Assembly: GCF_900108505.1 (NCBI RefSeq) | Contig: NZ_FNWU01000001.1 | Location: 1-64,000, forward strand | DNA: 64,000 bases | Origin: Halopenitus malekzadehii | Lineage (GTDB): Archaea > Halobacteriota > Halobacteria > Halobacteriales > Haloferacaceae | Reading direction: 5' to 3' | In this document: in pieces, positions 54,692-63,256 of the stretch | How the letters are laid out: each line of letters begins with the position of its first letter | Numbering within the stretch: position 1 is the stretch's first letter | Program-made: the position numbers and the translations under genes | The notes under the pieces: model-generated | What the model was told of the DNA's origin: nothing | Database searches by the model: none | The model's input: the letters and a program-made list of their open reading frames with translations, nothing else

Positions 54692-55657
54692 ATGTCGAGC
54701 GACGTCACCGACGCCGACCTCGCGACCGCCGCCGACACCGCCGTCGGGCAGTGTCTGAACCTCGCCGCCGACGAATCGATCGTGATCGTCACCGACGACG
54801 AGCGCCGCTCGATCGGCGAGGCTCTATACGCGGCTGCCCGCGACGTGACCGACGACGCGACGATCCTGCAGTATCCGCCGGGCGAGCAACACGGCGGCGA
54901 GCCCCCCGCGGCCGTCGCCGAGGCGATGGCCGCGACCGACGCGTTCCTCGCGCCGACGACCAAGAGCATCAGTCACACGCGTGCACGTAGCGAGGCGTGT
55001 GACGCCGGCGCCCGCGGTGCGACGCTGCCCGGGATCACCGACTCGGTGTTCGTAACCGGGCTCGATGCCGATTACGCCGCCATTGCGGATCACTGCGCCG
55101 CAGTCCACGACCGGGTCGTCGGCGCCGACACGATCCGCGTTACCTCCCCTTCCGGAACCGACATCACGTTCGAGCCGGGTGCTCGCGAGTGGCACACCGA
55201 CACCGGGATGGTTCACGAGCCGGGCGACTTCTCGAACCTCCCCGCCGGCGAGGTGTTCGTCTCGCCGGAGACGGCCGACGGAACCTACGTTGTCGATGGA
55301 ACGATGCGTCCGCACGGGCTGCTCGCGGACGACGAACGGCTCACCTTCGAGGTCGAGGACGGCTTCGTCACCGACATCTCCGACTCCGACATCCGTGAGC
55401 AGGTCGAGGCGGGGGCCGAGTCGGTCGGCCGGGACGCGTACAACCTCGCCGAGCTCGGGATCGGAACCAACGTCGGCGTGACCGACCTCGTTGGATCGGT
55501 CCTTCTCGACGAGAAGGCCGCCGGAACCGTCCACATCGCGATCGGCGACGACGCCAGCATCGGCGGCGACACCGAGGCCCCGCTGCATCTCGACGGGATC
55601 CTGCGGGACCCCACGGTGTACGTCGACGGCGAGGCGATCGACCTCCCATCAGCCTGA
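54692..55657 (+). CDS. M29-like aminopeptidase / DHP-dioxygenase fold protein
   Basis: 321 residues from the ATG at 54692 (an ATG at 54671 is in frame). Metal-ligand-like features of the M29 fold are the acidic/His pattern in [32 protein letters not shown] and AELGIGTN, with a late HLDGIL. The family covers leucyl aminopeptidases and 2,5-dihydroxypyridine dioxygenase, which share this fold, so the exact activity is open. Confidence 0.82.
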   Translation: MSSDVTDADLATAADTAVGQCLNLAADESIVIVTDDERRSIGEALYAAARDVTDDATILQYPPGEQHGGEPPAAVAEAMAATDAFLAPTTKSISHTRARSEACDAGARGATLPGITDSVFVTGLDADYAAIADHCAAVHDRVVGADTIRVTSPSGTDITFEPGAREWHTDTGMVHEPGDFSNLPAGEVFVSPETADGTYVVDGTMRPHGLLADDERLTFEVEDGFVTDISDSDIREQVEAGAESVGRDAYNLAELGIGTNVGVTDLVGSVLLDEKAAGTVHIAIGDDASIGGDTEAPLHLDGILRDPTVYVDGEAIDLPSA

Positions 55658-55845
55658 GCACGAGCAATGAATGGGCGTCCGCCCCTCGACCGTCCGTCGC
55701 GGCATCACTCTCCGATGTGCCTCCGGGGCTGATCGTCCAGCCGGTGTTCGTCCGGTCAGCATTCCTTCCCGACGCACGCGCGAGTCACCCACACGCGCCG
55801 CCCGACACACGCGGGTTTTTACGCGTCGACGGGATAACGCCACCA

Positions 55846-56496
55846 ATGAGCGATACACGCGAACGCGTCGGTCTCGTCTGCCCGTCCTGTTCGTCGGGCG
55901 AGCCGACGGTCCACGAGGTGCTCAGCCCCGGCGGACAGGCGACCGTCAGGTGCACCGACTGCGGTCACACACACAAAACCGAGATCTCGGAGCCGGAGAC
56001 GGAATCCATTGACATCGTCGTCTCACAGGACGATCAGTCGTTCTCAACGACGATGGAGGTTCCTGCCGACACGTACGCCGAGGTCGGCGGCGAGTTTGTC
56101 GTCGACTCTCCGGAGGCACTGTTGCAGGCCCGGGTGACCGATATCGAGGTCGGCCCCGAGGAACGTGTCGAAGAGGCCGATGCCGAGGACATCCAGACGC
56201 TGTGGACTCGCGCGGTCGACAACGTCTCGGTAAAGGTGACGCTCCATCCGTCGGACGGCAACCGCGACCGAACGCGCCCCCTCTCGGTCGCCGTTCCGGG
56301 CGATTACGAGTTCGAGATCGGCGAGACCGAGACGTTCGGGGACGAGGAATTCACCGTCGAGGGCGTCCAGATCCGTGAGAACGCTCCCGACTATCGGTTC
56401 GACAAACTCGATCACAAGGGCGACATCGCCTTCGCGAAGGACGTCAAGCGCCTGTACGCGCGCGATGAGACCTCGACGGCCTGGTCGGCCTGGTGA
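55846..56496 (+). CDS. HVO_0476-type zinc-finger protein
   Basis: 216 residues. N-terminal zinc ribbon: VCPSCSSGEPTVHEVL and VRCTDCGHTH. The rest is beta-rich with conserved IRENAPDYRFDKLDHKGD and AKDVKRLYARDE, the pattern I recall for the haloarchaeal HVO_0476 family. Function unknown; RNA or chromatin binding is only a guess. Transcribed towards pcm, 134 bp away. Confidence 0.8.
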   Translation: MSDTRERVGLVCPSCSSGEPTVHEVLSPGGQATVRCTDCGHTHKTEISEPETESIDIVVSQDDQSFSTTMEVPADTYAEVGGEFVVDSPEALLQARVTDIEVGPEERVEEADAEDIQTLWTRAVDNVSVKVTLHPSDGNRDRTRPLSVAVPGDYEFEIGETETFGDEEFTVEGVQIRENAPDYRFDKLDHKGDIAFAKDVKRLYARDETSTAWSAW

Positions 56497-56630
56497 GCTG
56501 CCTCGGCTTTGATCTCCGTGATCCCGCCGACCAGGTAGATCCAGCCGGCTGATCGACTGATGTTCTCCTCGATAGACGGGATTCTTGTGGGACCACAGCT
56601 TTCAGGATTCTCTCTGTTTTATGGTACCAT

Positions 56631-57263
56631 ATGTCACTCAGCGACGCTCGCGATCGCTTGGTCGAGCGACTCCGGGAGCGGCTGGACGTCGACGAGGCCG
56701 TTCTCGCCGCGATCGGGTCCGTCCCCCGCCACGAATTCGTCCCCGACGCCACCGTCGAACGCGCCTATGCCGACCGTCCCTTACCGATCGGGTCGAACCA
56801 GACGATAAGTGCGCCGCATATGGTCGCGCTGATGGCTGACCTCCTCGACGTTTCGACGGGCGATCGCGTGCTCGAAATCGGGACCGGTTGTGGGTACCAC
56901 GCCGCCGTCATCGCGGAACTCGTCGGCGAATCCGGACACGTCTACAGTGTCGAGTACGTCGATGCGCTCGCCGTCGCCGCCCGTGAGCGACTCGATCGGC
57001 TTGGGTACGCCGCCGTCGACGTTCGCGTCAGCGACGGTCGGGACGGGTGGCCGGAGTACGCACCGTACGACGCCGCCTCCCTCACCTGTGCCGCCGCCGA
57101 GGGAATCCCGAACGCGATCATCGAGCAGACACGTCTCGGCGGGCGGATCGTCGGCCCGGTCGGTCGACGAGGCGATCAGGAGTTGATCCGGGTCACCGTC
57201 CAGTCGGACGACCTCGACCGTGAGCGACACGGCGGGGTTCGGTTCGTCCCGATGGTCGGCTGA
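56631..57263 (+). CDS. pcm: Protein-L-isoaspartate O-methyltransferase
   Basis: 210 residues. PCMT signature ADRPLPIGSNQTISAPHMVALM, SAM-binding motif VLEIGTGCGYHAAVIAEL, and motif post-I YSVEYVD. It methylates isoaspartyl residues in aged proteins to begin their repair. A paralogue lacking several of these residues follows. Confidence 0.92.
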   Translation: MSLSDARDRLVERLRERLDVDEAVLAAIGSVPRHEFVPDATVERAYADRPLPIGSNQTISAPHMVALMADLLDVSTGDRVLEIGTGCGYHAAVIAELVGESGHVYSVEYVDALAVAARERLDRLGYAAVDVRVSDGRDGWPEYAPYDAASLTCAAAEGIPNAIIEQTRLGGRIVGPVGRRGDQELIRVTVQSDDLDRERHGGVRFVPMVG

Positions 57264-57347
57264 CGGACCCGGATCGCTGCGGTTCGACGTCCGTATGCCC
57301 CGCCGTCGAGCGTGCGGTTCATTACGACCCACGCCCGACCGTCGAGT

Positions 57348-58166
57348 ATGGACGAGACGACGTTGCGGGCGGACATGATCGAGCGCCTCGAACACCGCCT
57401 CGATCGGCCGCTCGATGAGCGGGTACTCACCGCGCTGCAGCGTGTGCCCCGCGAAACGTTCGTCTCGGAGTCCCCGTACGATGATCGCGCCGGTCGCGAA
57501 CACGGCACGCGAACGCTTGCGCCCTCGACGGTCGTCCGGATGATCGCCGCCCTCGATCCCTCACCCGACGAGGAAACCCTCGTCGTCGGCGCCGGCGTCG
57601 GCTACACAGCGGCGGTGCTTGCGGAGATCGTCGGCGCGCGCCACGTCCACGCGATCGACATCGACCGGGAGATCGTTCACGTGGCGCGGTCGAACCTCTC
57701 GGCGGCCGGCTACGACGCCGTGCTGGTCGATCGGCGGAACGGGTCGACCGGTCTCCCCGAGTACGCGCCGTTCGACCGGATCCTCCTCGAGGCCGCCGTC
57801 GCCGACCCGCCACGCGCCCTGATCGAGCAGCTCGACCCCGATGGCCGGTTGGTCTTCCCCAACGGGACCGGTGAGCAGACGCTGCTTGCCGTCGAACCCG
57901 AGGCAGGGGGTGGCGTCGACGCCGGCGGCGTCGACAGATCGGACCGGCCTGCTTCGCCGACGTCCCCGTCCGCCGGCCGCCGTGGCGGCTACCGCGTCCG
58001 TGAACGGGCGGGTCCCGTTCGGCTACAACCGATGCTTGCCGACGGCGAACGCGGCCCGATCGAGCGCAACCGCACCCGTCGTGAGGACGCCGAACGCGCC
58101 GTCACCAACGCCGCCTCCCGGCAGGGGTGGGAACAGGACTGGGTCGATTGGGACGATCTCCGGTGA
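57348..58166 (+). CDS. PCMT-like methyltransferase paralogue
   Basis: 272 residues from the ATG at 57348. The SAM motif is LVVGAGVGYTAAVLAEI with post-I HAIDIDRE, but the substrate loop of Pcm (IGSNQTIS) is replaced by GTRTLAPSTVV. A C-terminal extension with a Gly/Asp/Ser-rich linker and VRERAGPVRLQPMLADGE has no counterpart in Pcm. It is probably a diverged duplicate of the adjacent pcm with another target. Confidence 0.85.
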   Translation: MDETTLRADMIERLEHRLDRPLDERVLTALQRVPRETFVSESPYDDRAGREHGTRTLAPSTVVRMIAALDPSPDEETLVVGAGVGYTAAVLAEIVGARHVHAIDIDREIVHVARSNLSAAGYDAVLVDRRNGSTGLPEYAPFDRILLEAAVADPPRALIEQLDPDGRLVFPNGTGEQTLLAVEPEAGGGVDAGGVDRSDRPASPTSPSAGRRGGYRVRERAGPVRLQPMLADGERGPIERNRTRREDAERAVTNAASRQGWEQDWVDWDDLR

Positions 58167-58247
58167 CCGTCTCTCCCGTCACTGCTCCGTCACCGTTCCG
58201 TTCACTGACATCCGTCATCGTTTCCGTCCGCCGGCTGCTTGGACCGG

Positions 58248-58724
58248 TCATTCCCGCACCACCAGCACGTTCGTGTTCTCGCGATCGTCGGTGTATTCGC
58301 TGCCAGCTGGCGGCTTGACGTCGACGACGAGGGTTCCATCGGCCTGGTTGGGCCCGAGCCTCGGATCGACGGTTACGGTCGCGGTGCCGGACGCGTCGGT
58401 TCGTGCGGTCGCCACCGAATCGATCCGAGCGGTCTCTCCACGAACCACGACGGTTGCATCGGCAACCGGTTGCCCGTCGGGATCGACGACGGTGAACGCG
58501 ATCTCCTGTTCACCCGGCGTCGTCACCTCGGGTTCCGGCTGGACGTCCAGCTCGATCACCGCCAGGCCCTCGATCCCACTCACCATACTCATCATCACGC
58601 TCAAGCTCGCGACGCCGACGACGAGCGCGATGACGAGGCGGATCGGTAACCCCTCGATCGCTCGTTCGTCACGTCGGAGATCATCGAGCCCGTTTCGGAT
58701 CGCTGACCCGGCGGTTTCGATCAT
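58248..58724 (-). CDS. Pilin-like membrane-anchored protein with an Ig-like C-terminal domain
   Basis: 158 residues from the ATG at 58724. An N-terminal segment RRDERAIEGLPIRLVIALVVGVASLSVMM combines a charged stretch with one hydrophobic helix, as in archaeal type IV pilin-like (class III signal) proteins. The exposed part is a beta sandwich resembling carboxypeptidase-regulatory/Big domains: FTVVDPDGQPVADATVVV and TDASGTATVTVDP. Divergent from the HerA-like ATPase gene by 74 bp. Confidence 0.75.
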   Translation of the reverse strand: MIETAGSAIRNGLDDLRRDERAIEGLPIRLVIALVVGVASLSVMMSMVSGIEGLAVIELDVQPEPEVTTPGEQEIAFTVVDPDGQPVADATVVVRGETARIDSVATARTDASGTATVTVDPRLGPNQADGTLVVDVKPPAGSEYTDDRENTNVLVVRE

Positions 58725-58798
58725 AGGCCGTCTGGTCCCGGATTCGTATATAAACACTCGCCCTCCGGTTTTCATATGATGGCGACACACCGACCGTA

Positions 58799-59980
58799 AT
58801 GTTCGATCACGGCGAATCGACCGACGTGTGCGGCCGTACTGGTGTTTCCGGGACGCACACGTACTCCTCGTCACAGGCTCCACGGCTGGATACGGCACCG
58901 TCGGAGGACACACGCTCGACTGCGACACCGGCGGACGTGGCACCGTACGTACTCGGTCGGGAACCGGGAACGGGCGGGCCACGCGCTCATCTCGGTGCGT
59001 TCCTCGCCCGTGACGGGAGCGCGGGTGCTCCGGTCGGGATCGACCTCGATGGGCCACACGCCGGAGTGCTGGTCGGGAAACGCGGCACCGGCAAGTCCTA
59101 CACGCTCGGCGTCCTCGCCGAGGAGATCGCGATGACGGCCGGCGTGTCGCCGGTCGTTCTCGATCCGATGGGTGCCTTCGACGGCCTCGCTGCGCTCCCG
59201 GGTGGCCGGGTGCTTACGGCGTCGATCCACCCGGACTCGTTGCCGCCGGATCGCTGGCCCGCGATCGCGCGCCTCGATCCCGATCAGCCGCCCGGGAGCC
59301 TTCTCTGGCGGATCGTTGAAACGGTCGCGGACGAGCCGGGACCGGTGTCGATCCCCGCGATCCGGCGGGCCGTAACCGACGCTGACGTACCCGTGGAGAC
59401 GAGCCGAACCGTGCGAAACCACCTCGACTTGCTCGCGGCGTGGGACGTCTTCGACACCGATGCGCCGTCGATCGACACGATCGTCGGCGGTGGTCCGACC
59501 GTGATCGATTGTCGGTCGCTGCCGCCGACCGCGCTGGACGCCATCGGCTACGCGATCGCGCGCGGGATCTACGACCACTGTGTCAACGCCGCTACCGACG
59601 TATTCCCGTGGTTGCTCGTCGATGAGGCACACGCGTTCCTCGACGGGATCGCCGCCGACGCCTTTCGAACGCTGTATACCCGTGGTCGGGCGCCCGGCGT
59701 GAGCGTCGTCTGTGCGACACAGCGTCCGAGCGCGCTTCCGCCCGTCACGGTCTCCCAGTCGGATCTCGTTATTGCCCACCGGTTGACCGACGAACGGGAC
59801 GTTGAGGCGCTCTCGACCGCCCAGCCGACCTACCTCGCGACCGATCTCGCTCGCACCGTGCCTGCCGGCGTCGGTCGTGCACTGGTCGTGGACGACGCCA
59901 CCGAGGACGCACAGACGGTCCGGATCCGTGAACGCCGCACCGACCACGGCGGCGCGAGTCCGTCCGTCAGCGATCGGTAG
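58799..59980 (+). CDS. HerA/DUF87-like ATPase
   Basis: 393 residues. Walker A GKRGTGKSYTLG, Walker B FPWLLVDEAHAFLDG, and sensor-type ATQRPSALP; a DUF87/HerA-VirB4 helicase core. The first 60 residues are polar and probably disordered. HerA proteins pump DNA or work with NurA, but no nuclease gene adjoins; here it neighbours membrane and pilin-like proteins, so a DNA-translocation or secretion link is possible but unproven. Confidence 0.85.
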   Translation: MFDHGESTDVCGRTGVSGTHTYSSSQAPRLDTAPSEDTRSTATPADVAPYVLGREPGTGGPRAHLGAFLARDGSAGAPVGIDLDGPHAGVLVGKRGTGKSYTLGVLAEEIAMTAGVSPVVLDPMGAFDGLAALPGGRVLTASIHPDSLPPDRWPAIARLDPDQPPGSLLWRIVETVADEPGPVSIPAIRRAVTDADVPVETSRTVRNHLDLLAAWDVFDTDAPSIDTIVGGGPTVIDCRSLPPTALDAIGYAIARGIYDHCVNAATDVFPWLLVDEAHAFLDGIAADAFRTLYTRGRAPGVSVVCATQRPSALPPVTVSQSDLVIAHRLTDERDVEALSTAQPTYLATDLARTVPAGVGRALVVDDATEDAQTVRIRERRTDHGGASPSVSDR

Positions 59981-60011
59981 GTACAGGCGTCTCACCCACG
60001 TAGGGGCGAGC

Positions 60012-60380
60012 GTGACCGCCGAGACAGATGGCGCCGATCCGGATGCGGCTGACCGGCCCGACGGCACGGACGGTGACCACGATCAGTCCGATCCCTATGC
60101 CCGGGATCGGCGTTCTCAGGATCGTCGTGACACCGATCGTCGATCCGAGGCCACCGATATGTCGGAGATTCAACTTGACGAATTGACGCTCCCACAGCGA
60201 GTGTTCGTCGCGGCGGTTCAGAACCCGTTCCGCGGCGTTCTGATCGCGCTCTTGTTCGGGTTTGCGTTCTCGTTTTTCATCGCGCTGTGGCTCGCGTTTC
60301 CGCGGCTCGCGGCCGGATTCTCTCTCGCCACGCTCGTCGTGGTTGCCGTGATCGTCGGCGTGGTTTCGCTGTTGCGATAA
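60012..60380 (+). CDS. Small membrane protein downstream of the HerA-like ATPase
   Basis: 122 residues from the GTG at 60012, which follows a GGGG run; an internal ATG at 60159 would give 73 residues starting SEIQLDELTLPQRVF. The first 49 residues are Asp/Arg-rich and disordered. Two hydrophobic helices (LIALLFGFAFSFFIALWLAF and the C-terminal LATLVVVAVIVGVVSLL) end the protein. It is 31 bp after the ATPase gene, so likely co-transcribed. The stop codon lies in the first copy of a 21-bp tandem repeat. Confidence 0.65.
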   Translation: MTAETDGADPDAADRPDGTDGDHDQSDPYARDRRSQDRRDTDRRSEATDMSEIQLDELTLPQRVFVAAVQNPFRGVLIALLFGFAFSFFIALWLAFPRLAAGFSLATLVVVAVIVGVVSLLR

Positions 60381-60435
60381 GCGGGATCGGGATTGCGATA
60401 AGCGGGATCGGGATTGCGATAAGTGGGAGCCGGGA
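60372..60435. repeat. Three tandem copies of a 21-bp unit spanning a stop codon
   Basis: Unit ttgcgataagcgggatcggga: perfect at 60372-60392 and 60393-60413, degenerate at 60414-60435. The TAA stop of the membrane protein lies in the first copy. Farther on, 60518-60556 has shorter GATCCGAT-type degenerate repeats. The spacer 60381-60602 shows no gene. Confidence 0.85.
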
Positions 60436-60602
60436 GACCGAGGTTTCGAGACACGGCGATCCGGGAGCGCGATCGAAAACAACGATCGGTGACGCGACGG
60501 ATGAGCGCTGCGTGGAACCGATCCGATCTGATCCGATTCGATCCGAATACGGGCCGTGGGCTGGCCCGGCCGGCGGACCCGGCCCTTCCTCCGAACGCGT
60601 TT

Positions 60603-61451
60603 TCAGTACCGGGACGGCATAAACGCGAACGCGATCAGGAACACCACGAGGCCGATCGAGACCCACTGAACCCGGGTCAAGCCGGACATTCGCTGTTCGA
60701 ACTGGTCGATCTGGGCTTGCTGTGCCTCGTAGGACTCCATATCGTTCGACAGCGAGACGGTCGAGCTGTCCTGGAAGATCACGATGAAGTCGGTCCCATC
60801 AAGCGTCACCGTTCCCTGTTGGCTCAGTTCTGCTGAGGCCGTCTCGACGATTTCCCACTGAAGCGTGGCCTCGCTCGTGGTAACGTTTCCAACGGTCGCG
60901 TCGTGACCGTCGTACGATATCGTTTCACCCTCCGAGATCCGTCGCTCCTCGGGCTCGGGGAAGTACTCCTCGGCCGGGACGAGCGTCGCGGACCCATTTT
61001 CGTCGCGAACCACGACGTATTCCTCGCCGTCGCTCTGGACGGTCTCGTTGTCGGCGGCCGAATCGTTCTGCAGGATCGCCGTCCGATCGAGCTGGTCCTG
61101 TAGCGTGACTGTGTCGGGGTCCTCGCCGTCGATCACGACGCGCCAGTCGTTTCCGTCGTAGGTCACGGTCGAGTCGTTCGCCCACGTCGCCGACTCCTCG
61201 ACTGTTCGATTCCACTCGATCGTTCCAACCAGTGTCGTGGTCGTTGCCCCGTGGCTCTCCGACGTTTCCTCGGTTACCTCGGTGACGGTGTACGTCGTCC
61301 CGTTGTACTCGAAGGAGTCACTCGCACCGCCCTCGAACGCCGGGTTATCGAACGAGACCTCCGGAGCGTCCGCAGTCGCCGTAAGTGTGCCCGCTGCCGC
61401 GCCCACCAGCAGGAAGAGCACGGCGTACACGGCTACAGCGCGTCGTTGCAT
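60603..61451 (-). CDS. Secreted surface protein with internal beta repeats and a C-terminal anchor
   Basis: 282 residues from the ATG at 61451. A signal peptide (RRAVAVYAVLFLLVGAAAGTLTA) is followed by a Thr/Asp/Glu-rich exposed region and one C-terminal helix (VQWVSIGLVVFLIAFAFM). The exposed region looks like about five degenerate copies of a 40-50-residue unit whose core is x-V-T-Y-D-G-x-D/T-Y/W-x-V, for example TVTYDGNDWRVVIDG, TISYDGHDATV and TVTLDGTDFIVIF. No family is recognised. Confidence 0.75.
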   Translation of the reverse strand: MQRRAVAVYAVLFLLVGAAAGTLTATADAPEVSFDNPAFEGGASDSFEYNGTTYTVTEVTEETSESHGATTTTLVGTIEWNRTVEESATWANDSTVTYDGNDWRVVIDGEDPDTVTLQDQLDRTAILQNDSAADNETVQSDGEEYVVVRDENGSATLVPAEEYFPEPEERRISEGETISYDGHDATVGNVTTSEATLQWEIVETASAELSQQGTVTLDGTDFIVIFQDSSTVSLSNDMESYEAQQAQIDQFEQRMSGLTRVQWVSIGLVVFLIAFAFMPSRY

Positions 61452-61660
61452 AGTTCCAGCATAGGCCACCCGGCGTATAACGGTTACTTTCCCTCTCGCG
61501 GATCGGGAATGCCGGCGGCACCTTCTTTCTCGATCCTCTCCATCGTGGCGATCGGAAGTCACTTTTTCGAAAGTTCCCGATCGGGGTTTGCGTCCAGGTC
61601 GTTTGACTCGGTCACGTCGATGCTCCTACCGTCTGACTACCGCCTGACGGCTCCGGTGTA

Positions 61661-61678
61661 ATATGTTAAGCAACATAT
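61661..61678. promoter_or_regulatory. Inverted repeat upstream of the BCAA-type importer
   Basis: ATATGTT-AAGC-AACATAT, perfect 7-bp arms, just upstream of the TATA-like TTTAAAA at 61690-61696. Its position at the TFB/BRE side fits a regulator binding site. The regulator is not encoded nearby. Confidence 0.5.
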
Positions 61679-61702
61679 ATACCGATAGTTTAAAACCGTC
61701 AT

Positions 61703-61727
61703 AGATGCCTACTGGCAGTAGGTATCT
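61703..61727. promoter_or_regulatory. Near-perfect palindrome overlapping the transcription start of the importer gene
   Basis: AGATGCCTAC-TGGCA-GTAGGTATCT, 10-bp arms with one mismatch, ending directly before the ATG at 61728. With a TATA box at 61690-61696 the transcript should start within it (about 61717-61722), so it could be a repressor operator or a 5' hairpin. Confidence 0.5.
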
Positions 61728-62978
61728 ATGGACAGACGAACCTTCCTGAAGGCAAGCGGCAGTGCAACGAGCGTAACCGTCCTCGCAGGCTGTATCGGCG
61801 GGAACGGAAACGGTGGCGGGAACGGAAACGGTGGCGGGAACGGAAACGGCGGTGGCAACGGTAATGGAAACGGCGGCGGTTCCGATGACCCGATAGTGAT
61901 CGGCGCCATTCAGCCCCTGTCCGGGAACTTCGGTCCCTGGGGACAGGCCCACCAGGCCGGTCTTGAGTACGGTATACAGGAGATCAACGCCGACGGCGGG
62001 GTTCTCGACCGCGATCTGGAGGTCGTCTCAAACGACACGGCAAGCGATCCCTCGCAGGCGGACAGCTACTTCCGGGAGTTCGTCGAGCAGGACGACGCGG
62101 TGGCGATCACCGGCGCCGTTTCGAGCGATGTTGGGATCCGAACGTCGGACACCGCCCAGGAGCTTGAAGTTCCGAACTTCCTCCATATGGCGGGCGCCGA
62201 CGCGGCGATCAACGACCAGCGTCAGCACTCGTTCCGCGTCGGTCTCTTGCCCGCGTCGAACACGATGATCGCGCAGTCGCAGCTCATTGAGGAACGTGGC
62301 TACGAGAACATCGGCGCGATCGTCGGCGACTACGCGTGGGGGCGATCGATCCAGGCCGCCATGGAGGAGCAGTTCGGCGGCGACGTCCAGATCGAGGTCG
62401 CACCGGTCGGCACGTCCGACTTCCGGCCCTATCTGCGGAGCTTCGACGAGGACATCGAGTTCCTGAACGCGACCGGCCACCCGCCGGGCAACTTCACGAT
62501 CACCCAGCAGGCGTTCGACATCGGTCTCGATCCGGATGTCGTCTCCGGCTCCGGATTCCCGCCCGGGGTTATCCAGGGCGCGCTCGGCGATCTCGCCCAG
62601 GAGGCGTATCTCCACTACCACATGTCCGATTACACCACCGAGGAGTACGTCGGTATCGCCGAGGGGTTCTCGGAGGAATTCCCGGAGCAGGACTTCGATA
62701 CGCACCACAGTTACGGCTACGTTACCGCACACCTGATCGCGGCGGCGATCGAGGAGGCCGGCGAGGCGACCTCGGCAGCGATCACTGAGACGGTTCGAGA
62801 CATCGAGTTCGAGACCCTCTACCCCGAACCACTCCAGTATACGAACGGCGGCGAGCCGGACGGACAGGTTCAGATCTACAGCGAGTTCACTTCGGAGGCG
62901 CCCGACTACGCGCCCGACCGTGACTGGGGTCTCTCGGAAGTGTTCCGTTCCGACCCGCTTCCGGCCCGCGAGTACTGA
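61728..62978 (+). CDS. Branched-chain amino-acid-type ABC transporter binding lipoprotein
   Basis: 416 residues. Twin-arginine signal DRRTFLKASG and lipobox with Cys22 (VLAGC), then a Gly/Asn-rich linker to about residue 52. The periplasmic-binding-protein type I domain is IVIGAIQPLSGNFGPWGQAHQAG, VEQDDAVAITGAVSSDVG and a late HHSYGYVTAHLIAAAI. LivJ/HAAT family; ligands include Leu/Ile/Val but also amides and urea. The permease follows after 278 bp. Confidence 0.9.
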   Translation: MDRRTFLKASGSATSVTVLAGCIGGNGNGGGNGNGGGNGNGGGNGNGNGGGSDDPIVIGAIQPLSGNFGPWGQAHQAGLEYGIQEINADGGVLDRDLEVVSNDTASDPSQADSYFREFVEQDDAVAITGAVSSDVGIRTSDTAQELEVPNFLHMAGADAAINDQRQHSFRVGLLPASNTMIAQSQLIEERGYENIGAIVGDYAWGRSIQAAMEEQFGGDVQIEVAPVGTSDFRPYLRSFDEDIEFLNATGHPPGNFTITQQAFDIGLDPDVVSGSGFPPGVIQGALGDLAQEAYLHYHMSDYTTEEYVGIAEGFSEEFPEQDFDTHHSYGYVTAHLIAAAIEEAGEATSAAITETVRDIEFETLYPEPLQYTNGGEPDGQVQIYSEFTSEAPDYAPDRDWGLSEVFRSDPLPAREY

Positions 62979-63256
62979 TCCAGGAGACCATCTCCGGAAT
63001 CTCGACTCCGGACCCGGGTTCGGCGACGCTTGCCACCGCGTTCGGCGACGCCTGGCTCCGCGTTCGGCGACGTCCGTATTCGGGTTGGAGACCATCGAGC
63101 CCCGTTGGACGCGGCTGCGACGATCGCCGGATCGGCCCGGGTCCCGACGGCCGGATGCCTCACGCCGCGGTCTGCCGACGATCGAACACACTCACGAGCG
63201 AACAACTAATCCGTAAGGTATACGATGACACCACATCGCAATAGGCGTAGAAGTAT
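62979..63256. repeat. Spacer with three copies of a 12-bp motif at exact 22-bp period
   Basis: The motif (g/c)gttcggcgacg occurs at 63017-63028, 63039-63050 and 63061-63072. No gene is seen in the 278 bases. An AT-richer part before 63257 (TAAGGTATACGATGACACC) may hold a promoter for the permease gene. Confidence 0.75.

Noticed and set aside
60372-60435. CRISPR-like repeat
   Set aside because: Head-to-tail 21-bp copies without spacers; a simple tandem duplication.
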